Positions 57,997 to 64,000 of a DNA stretch of 64,000 bases are shown piece by piece. The stretch lies in the NCBI GenBank assembly GCA_033030425.1, contig JAUFSD010000008.1:1240001-1304000 (forward strand), written 5' to 3'. Position numbers and translations under genes: made by a program. Every line of letters starts with the position of its first letter. Within the stretch, counting starts at the first letter, position 1. The notes under the pieces are model-generated. The model was not told where the DNA came from and did no database searches. It saw nothing but the letters and a program-made list of their open reading frames with translations. This stretch comes from Verpa conica. Taxonomy: Eukaryota; Ascomycota; Pezizomycetes; Pezizales; Morchellaceae.

Positions 57997-60516
57997 TTAG
58001 CCCAACCCTGCTTTGGAAATTTTCACCACTGCTGCAACTGGCACCACAATCCCTTTATTCCCATCTATCCCTAGCGCCATCCCAGTTCGATACCCCATCT
58101 TCTCTAGCATACGTCGTCCTTTATTATCCTCGGCAATCTCGGGCGCAGAAGCACCCACAACGTCGCCTTCACGATGGTGTACCACACCTCCTCCGCCGCC
58201 ACGACTACGAGCTTCATTACGACCCCCGCGCCCGACGTGGGCGTCGGGGCGGCCGAGGAACTTCTTTCGGTTCATAATAGCAGCGATTGTATCTTCATCG
58301 CGTTCGAAGTATGACGAACGCCCAGTCTTGTAGAGTGTAGTAAATCGGGTCTTACCACCACCTACAGATTTAGATTTGAGGCCAAAGGCACCGGCGAAGG
58401 TGTGTGCTAGTTTACGATCCGATTTGTGCATTGGGGGAAGGGCAAGGCTAGATTTGTTAGCATGTCTAGTTTACCGAGAAATTTGGTAATAACAGAAAGT
58501 ACCTTTGGTGATCGCTCAGTAAGAACGCCATAATCTCCCTCTTCAACTCCTCTACATTCATCCCTTCTTTCCACTTTGCCATTGCATCTCTCTTCCCACC
58601 CTTTGCACCCAGTAGCCCATCAGCTCTTAACGCTTCTCTCTCCGCCCTTCGCGCTTTCTTCTTTTCGCGGTCTTTCTGCCAAGCACTCTGGATATCATCC
58701 TCTAGCTCTGAGTCGGTAAGGCCTAACACCGATATCTTGGCCTTGCCTTTCTTGCCTTTTGCTCGTCCCTTTTTGACAGCTGTGAGGCTCGGCCGATCCC
58801 ACTCCATGATATCAAAATCATCGTAAGCATCCGCAAATCGTGTGGCGTTTGGAAAGGACCCAGTACGGCGATTAGGGACGATGTCCGGTAAGTGAGATCT
58901 GTCTTTCGCCCTCTTTTTACCTTTACGAGGCAAGTCAAAGCGCATGAACTCGTGGAGCTCAAGGTTGAGTTCAAGATCCGATTCTGTGATCCCCATTGCT
59001 TCCTGTCGTTGCAGAAATCTCGCTAGTTTTGCATCATCGCCAGAGTCTTCATTATCTTCATCTCCCTCACTGTGCTCAGTACTCCCAGCGGCGTTTGCCG
59101 CGTCGGCTGCTTTTTGAATAAGAATCTCTTCATAACTTTCAATCTTAGAATTGGCGCTAGAGTCGAGAGATTTGGCGAGAACCCAAGTTGCATCATCGAC
59201 TTCGTAGCCAGACCATTTAATAAGGTACTGCACACCACTCGGACGTTCCCGCTTTCCTAGGATACTGTCAACGGGGCCTTTAGGTCCCTCACTACTGGTT
59301 GAAAGTCCCTCAAAATCATCAAGCTCATGATCCTCCCACATAGAAGCTTTATACGCATTTACAGCATCCGAGTCCTCGGCTGCGTCCTCTGAGTCTGTCG
59401 TAGAAGACCAAGAATCATCACCGCCCCGATCACGCTGATTAGCAGCTATACCGATGGGGTCACTTGATTCACCCTCAGCAAAGTTATCTACATCCTCGGT
59501 GGCCTCCGCACGCATTTGTGCGGCTATATTTTCGATGTAATCGTTGATGGCTGCGTCTTGTTCTGACTTCTTGTGCTGTGGCTTGCGACGGCGTTTATTG
59601 CCTTGCGTAGCGCGGGAGAAGGGGATATTTTTTAAAGAAGGAATGGATGGGAGATCGATAGTGGGTACTGTGGGTACTGTGTTGTTAATCGTTGTAGTGG
59701 TAGTTTGTGTGGTTATTATTTCAACGATTTTTGCCTCTACAGTTGGCTGTGGTGAGGGCTCTCTTTTCGGTGGAGCGACCTGGCGGGGGATTTGAGAATT
59801 GGTGCGGGATAATCCAGGCCGCATTTTCCGCGGAATGAAGACGATTTTCTCGCTGCCAGAGGAGGAGGCCGAGCCAGGTCGAATGGGAGACGGTGAGCGG
59901 ATCGGAGAGTAGACTGGGATGGATACTCGAGTTTGTCCCTTCGGCTTTAGACTTGGGTCACCGGTGACATCGACAACGAAATTTTGCTCCGGAGGGTCCA
60001 AGTCTAGTTTTTGGAGGTCTATTTCTTCTTGCAATACCTCAGTTGAAAGCTCGGCAGGAGAGTCTGTCTCCTCAAAATTCATGGTAATATCTTGATCCTC
60101 ATCCTCGTCTTCAGTCGAATCTGCTGGCAGTTCTCCTTTGACCTGCATTAGTTGCTGCCCCTCCTCAGGAGGGAGTACATTTGCATTCAGCGGCTTTAGT
60201 AAGTCCGAGGGCTCGAGGTGGCCAGCAGCGACGAAAGAAATTCTGGCATGGCGGAGTGGGTTGCCTGTGTAGTTGCCATGATGCCGTTCCGTATTCTTTG
60301 CTTCATCTGCGAGAGAGAAACCGTGGTGGGTATTTTCTAGATGATAATTTAGCGGTTTGAAAATTTCGTAGAGTAGAGTTAAGCCTCACCAGATAAATGA
60401 GAGAAGTCTCGCCCACTACCACTATAGCCTCCTCTGCCGCCTCTTCCACCTCGACCTCGACCCCGTACATCTCCACCCCCTCTGTATTTCTTACCACCAC
60501 GCCCCCGGGAAGCCAT
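57997..60516 (-). CDS. sqs1: Sqs1-type G-patch/R3H protein
   Basis: Sqs1 is a G-patch cofactor of the DEAH helicase Prp43 in splicing and ribosome assembly (yeast knowledge). Exons: 60390-60516, 58503-60306, 57997-58447; 2382 nt, 793 aa. The N-terminus is RGG-rich (MASRGRGGKKYRGGG ... RGRGRGGRGGRGG). A long acidic, low-complexity middle contains SGDDAKLARFLQRQEAMG and HEFMRFDLPRKGKKRAK. The R3H-like region reads LPPMHKSDRKLAHTFAGAFG, LKSKSVGGGKTRFTTLYKT. The G-patch is MLEKMGYRTGMALG, near the end (AAVVKISKAGLG). The order RGG, R3H, G-patch and the size match the family. Confidence 0.92.
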
Positions 60517-61671
60517 TGGGGATAGATTGACTAGTATTCGATCGGTTGATGGTGGGATAGGGGATTGGAAAGAGGAAGAAATGAGAAAGAAAGGTTGGGA
60601 AATAGCTCATGCAGAGAGTTTGGTGGGTATCATCACATAAGCGGCTGATCGTCTCGGTACTGTACAGTATAGTGTATGCTCTTCTTATCTTATCGAGATG
60701 AGGGAAAAGCGGATGCCTGAAGCCGCGGTTGCAGTGGGTGGTGTGCAACTTAAGGCCACCAATCCTGTAGCCACCAGCATGGACAATCCAACCCGCTATT
60801 GGCAAGCAGGCCTGATGGTAATCTCGAGTATTATATGGGAGATTATTATATAAGTAATGGCTGTATAAGGTAAGTAGAATGTGAGCGAGCGAGCAAATAG
60901 ATGTCCCCGCCCTACATATACATATGCTATCTCAAGATCTTATCAGATCATCTCGATGCCGAGCGATATGTGATAGGCTACCTATGTAGTTGGCGGGGCA
61001 AGCAGCCAGGGTCGAGAGCTTCAGCAGGGATGACGGTGGGGCCCGAGGAGCTTCAAGGGACAGGAGACAACTCCCAGAGTATGACTGGTCCGGTTGGGAG
61101 GCAACTCATGGTGATCCAACACGGGACTACTGGCCTCTGACTCTTGGGCTCACGTTCATTTGTCTTGTGGACTGCATGCATCCCTTTCCCTATCTCCTCC
61201 ACACTTGTACCTAGATAGGGTGTATCTGACATCACAATCGCCCCTCTTGCACCCGCGTCAACGGTGCATCCACCCCATCACTGTCCTCACAGCTGTGAGT
61301 TACACAGCTACCCGTACATCCCATACTCCATGTACTCTACACGTTTTGCTACATTCCTCACTCTCTCACACAACTAAACAACTTCAACTTGTCTCCCACT
61401 CCCTCTGTCTGTCCTTGTGAATAGTAAAGGAGCTATCCTGCTGTCCTGGTGGTAGCTTCAGTAGTATAACAACACAGGGTACTCAGAACACGTCTCTCCC
61501 AGCCCCCCCATTACTTCACTCATCAACCCACGTATACGCATCTCATCAAATTCCTACATCTGCAGCAGCCACCCCATCTCATCTAACCCCCCTCCCCTCT
61601 CATTTCCACCCTCCTCTCCCATCCACCTCCACCCCTGCTGCTCCTCTCTAGAAAAGCAGCCCCCTCCCGAC
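60517..61671. other. Divergent promoter region of sqs1 and atg4
   Basis: 1.15 kb between two start codons. From about 61490 to 61665 the plus strand is strongly CT-rich leader of atg4. No gene seen. Confidence 0.5.
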
Positions 61672-63185
61672 ATGTTTAGCTTCAGCAACGAGGGAATTCA
61701 TCGCCTTGTCCAGAAATTCTTGTGGGATCCCGAACCAAAGAACACAGACGCTATGAACTCCATCTGGTGCCTCGGCCGTGAATACCCGAGTGTTCTCCCC
61801 CCTTGTCCTTCCGCCCCCCCACCATCTACAGAGTGTAGCGGTGTTCTAAGCTCACCCCAGTCGCGAATAGAGGAAAGTGGAAGTGGTGGTGTTGGTGAAT
61901 CTTCATGGCCAAAGGCTTTCTTGGACGACTTTGAATCTAGGATATGGATGACATACCGTAGTGACTTTGCACCTATCCCAAAATCAGCCGAGAATGCTGC
62001 TGGTTTATCGTTTATTACGAACCTGAGGAGCCAGATGCCGAACCAGGCAGCGGGGTTTACTAGTGATAGTGGGTGGGGATGTATGATACGCTCAGGGCAG
62101 TGTGTTCTTGCAAATGCACTGTCAGATCTACAGCTGGGTCGAGGTATGTGCATGATTGTAGCTTCCCCATACTCTGCATCTCGCTAATAAAGAATAGATT
62201 GGCGGCGGAATCAGAATCCGGCGGCGGAGAAGAAGCTATTAGCTCTCTTTGCGGATGATCCGAAAGCTCCATTCTCTATCCATCGCTTCGTCAAACATGG
62301 CGAAGAAGCCTGCGGGAAACACCCTGGGGAGTGGTTTGGGCCGTCCGCCGCCGCCAGGTGTATTCAGTGAGCTTAGAGCACCTTTATTCAAACGACTTTT
62401 CTAACTAGATATAGGGCACTTTCGAATAGCTACGAACCCGCCGGCCTCCGTGTCTACATTACCCGTGACGGCGGTGATGTCTACGAAGACGCCTTCAGGA
62501 AAGTTGCCATTGTCAATGGTGAATTCAAGCCCACACTTGTCCTAGTAGGAATCCGTCTCGGAATCGAGAGAGTTACACCCGTGTATTGGGAAGCTCTAAA
62601 GGCCTGTGTACAGATGTCACAGTCTGTTGGTATTGCTGGGTAGCCATCCATCTTCTCTCACCTCTATTGCTATACTAAAATTCTTTTCTAGAGGCCGCCC
62701 ATCATCGTCTCATTACTTTGTTGGTGTCCAAGGCGACACTTTTTTCTACCTCGACCCACATCAAGCTCGCCCTCTTCTTCCTCACCGCGCTAGCCCTGAT
62801 GATTATACAACCGAAGAAATTGACACTTGCCATACCCGTCGGTTGAGGAGGTTGCATTTGAAGGAGATGGATCCGAGTATGTTGCTTGCATTTTTAATTA
62901 AGGATGAAGCGGGCTGGAAGGAGTGGCGGCGGGGTGTCAGTGAGGTAGGGATTCCCCAGTTTAGCAGCCTGACGAAAAGAGAAAGAAACAAATAGAAGCG
63001 GTGGAGAAATATTGGGACCAGAAAGAGACATTGTATTGACGACAAAATAGGTCCAGGGAAAGAAAGTTATCAATGTGGGCGACCTGGAGCCGAGTGTGCA
63101 CGGGCACACAGGCGGGCCACGAGACGAGGCTATAGCAGAGGTGGAAACATTTGACGATGACGATGACGAGGAGGGACTCCAATAA
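61672..63185 (+). CDS. atg4: Autophagy cysteine protease Atg4
   Basis: Peptidase of family C54 that trims Atg8 and releases it from phosphatidylethanolamine. Exons: 61672-62143, 62198-62357, 62415-62639, 62692-62944, 63051-63185; 1245 nt, 414 aa. The opening is [24 protein letters not shown], then a Pro/Ser-rich loop. Core blocks: [27 protein letters not shown] with catalytic Cys137, [17 protein letters not shown] with the Asp and His of the triad, and [15 protein letters not shown]. The last exon adds [14 protein letters not shown] and an acidic tail (DDDDDEEG). The final intron (62945-63050, 106 nt) is the longest; reading through it would give a short alternative tail. Confidence 0.96.
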
Positions 63186-63897
63186 AGTAGTTGCTACTAC
63201 AATGATTAAGCAATTGGGTCTAGATCGACTTTTGGTGGGTGTAGAATTGGCGTTTCCTTTTGTATTGTGGGGTTTCTTTTGTTGCAAGACTTATAGCACT
63301 ATAACTTTGAAGAGTTGGGTGAGATAGGTTTTGTGTAATCATTTTTCCCTCTCGCCCTTTATCTTTGTTGCTGCGATTTTGTTATTGGTGTCCCTTTTTA
63401 TACGCCGCACCTCCCGAGTCTATTCCAAATCCCTCCCACAGCTATCCCTTGGAATATTATTCACTCTTGAATCCGATTTATAGCTTTTGCTGTACTTCTA
63501 ATTTGTCACCACTGGTTGTTTGTTGGATGAAGGTTTATTAAGTGTGAGGGGACATCTAGTCCTGTGGGGCTGAGATTCTGGGATGATGCTTTGGGTGGGA
63601 TATATTGGCTAAACCAAGGATGGTTTAAAGGGTAGGGGGTGGGCTAAATATGTAGGCATAGAGAATCAAGACATTAGGAGGATGTGATTTTGTGATGGGT
63701 GATTCCTTCGAAACGGATACGCTACAAATAGCTTTCAGTCATGAACTCGCACTCGCACATAATAGGCCCCTGAAATAAAACTGCAGTTTAAGGTCCCATC
63801 TAATCCAATCACATCACTACTTAGGTATACAGTATACAATAAAACCCGCTATCCCCTGGTGTATACTCCAAAGAAACCAAAAACGCCAGAACTCCCT
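63186..63897. other. Convergent intergenic region, nothing seen
   Basis: T-rich 3' side of atg4 and 3' side of the truncated gene at the right edge. Confidence 0.45.
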
Positions 63898-64000
63898 TTA
63901 TTTTCGTTTCCCCTTCCCCTTCCCCTTCTTAGCACCTCCACTATTAGGGACAGGTTTAGCATGAGCAGGGTTGTCCCTCAAATGATTAAACATCTTCGTA
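63898..64000 (-). CDS. C-terminal end of an unidentified protein (cut by window edge)
   Basis: An open frame of 33 codons plus stop (TAA at 63898-63900) runs in from the right edge. It reads KMFNHLRDNPAHAKPVPN then a Lys/Gly tail (AKKGKGKGKRK), as found in basic RNA-binding or ribosomal-type proteins. Family not recognised. The purine-rich coding strand (GGGGAAGGGG units) supports a real basic tail. Confidence 0.5.
   Translation of the reverse strand, partial: TKMFNHLRDNPAHAKPVPNSGGAKKGKGKGKRK

Overview
The window comes from a filamentous ascomycete (Pezizomycotina). The evidence is many short spliceosomal introns (about 50-130 nt, GT..AG, with CTAAC/CTGAC-like branch sites), a filamentous-fungal gene set (NoxA-type NADPH oxidase, Skn7, Skt5/Chs4 chitin-synthase activator, Mtf2-like and Cmr1 proteins), CT-rich 5' leaders, and AT-rich intergenic DNA with a Ty1/copia retrotransposon and a small TIR element. 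The class is not certain. The gene-poor, TE-bearing gaps would fit an early-diverging group such as Pezizomycetes, but that is a guess.

Layout. 1-11.3 kb: a mitochondrial 1-Cys peroxiredoxin (-), the stress response regulator Skn7 (+), an Ariadne-type RBR E3 ligase (+) and a HAD 'Swiss army knife' RNA-repair-like protein (+). 11.7-16.5 kb: a CDCA7-like zf-4CXXC_R1/DDT/WHIM chromatin protein (-) and the Cmr1/WDR76 WD40 protein (-). 16.8-24.4 kb: an Mtf2-like mitochondrial protein (+), complex I TYKY subunit (-) divergent from mitochondrial acyl carrier protein (+), Vps74/GOLPH3 (+) and an ankyrin-repeat protein (-). 25.8-30.1 kb: an SLC25 mitochondrial carrier (+) and NoxA (-). 30-34.7 kb is gene-poor. 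34.7-37.9 kb: Skt5/Chs4 (+). 37.9-41.3 kb is gene-poor. 41.3-46.3 kb: splicing factor Syf1 (-) divergent from a TLDc/Oxr1 protein (+). 48.4-53.1 kb: a complete-length copia element (-) with identical 206-bp LTRs, ATTAT target duplication, a half-tRNA-iMet primer site and frameshifted gag-pol. 54.1-56.8 kb: an E2 (UBC) plus F-box fusion protein (+). 56.96-57.45 kb: a 490-bp hAT-like MITE. 58-63.2 kb: Sqs1 (-) divergent from Atg4 (+). The last 103 bases hold the C-terminal end of one more gene (-).

The genes are mostly housekeeping and do not form a fungal biosynthetic cluster. Themes that recur are mitochondrial function and redox (peroxiredoxin, Mtf2-like, TYKY, ACP, carrier, NoxA, Oxr1, Skn7), RNA processing (Syf1, Sqs1) and ubiquitin/autophagy (RBR ligase, E2-F-box, Atg4). 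I rebuilt the exon structure of 19 complete genes by hand. In every case the summed exons are a multiple of three and the splice sites fit, which is the main support for the models. Starts and a few donor choices remain uncertain and are flagged.
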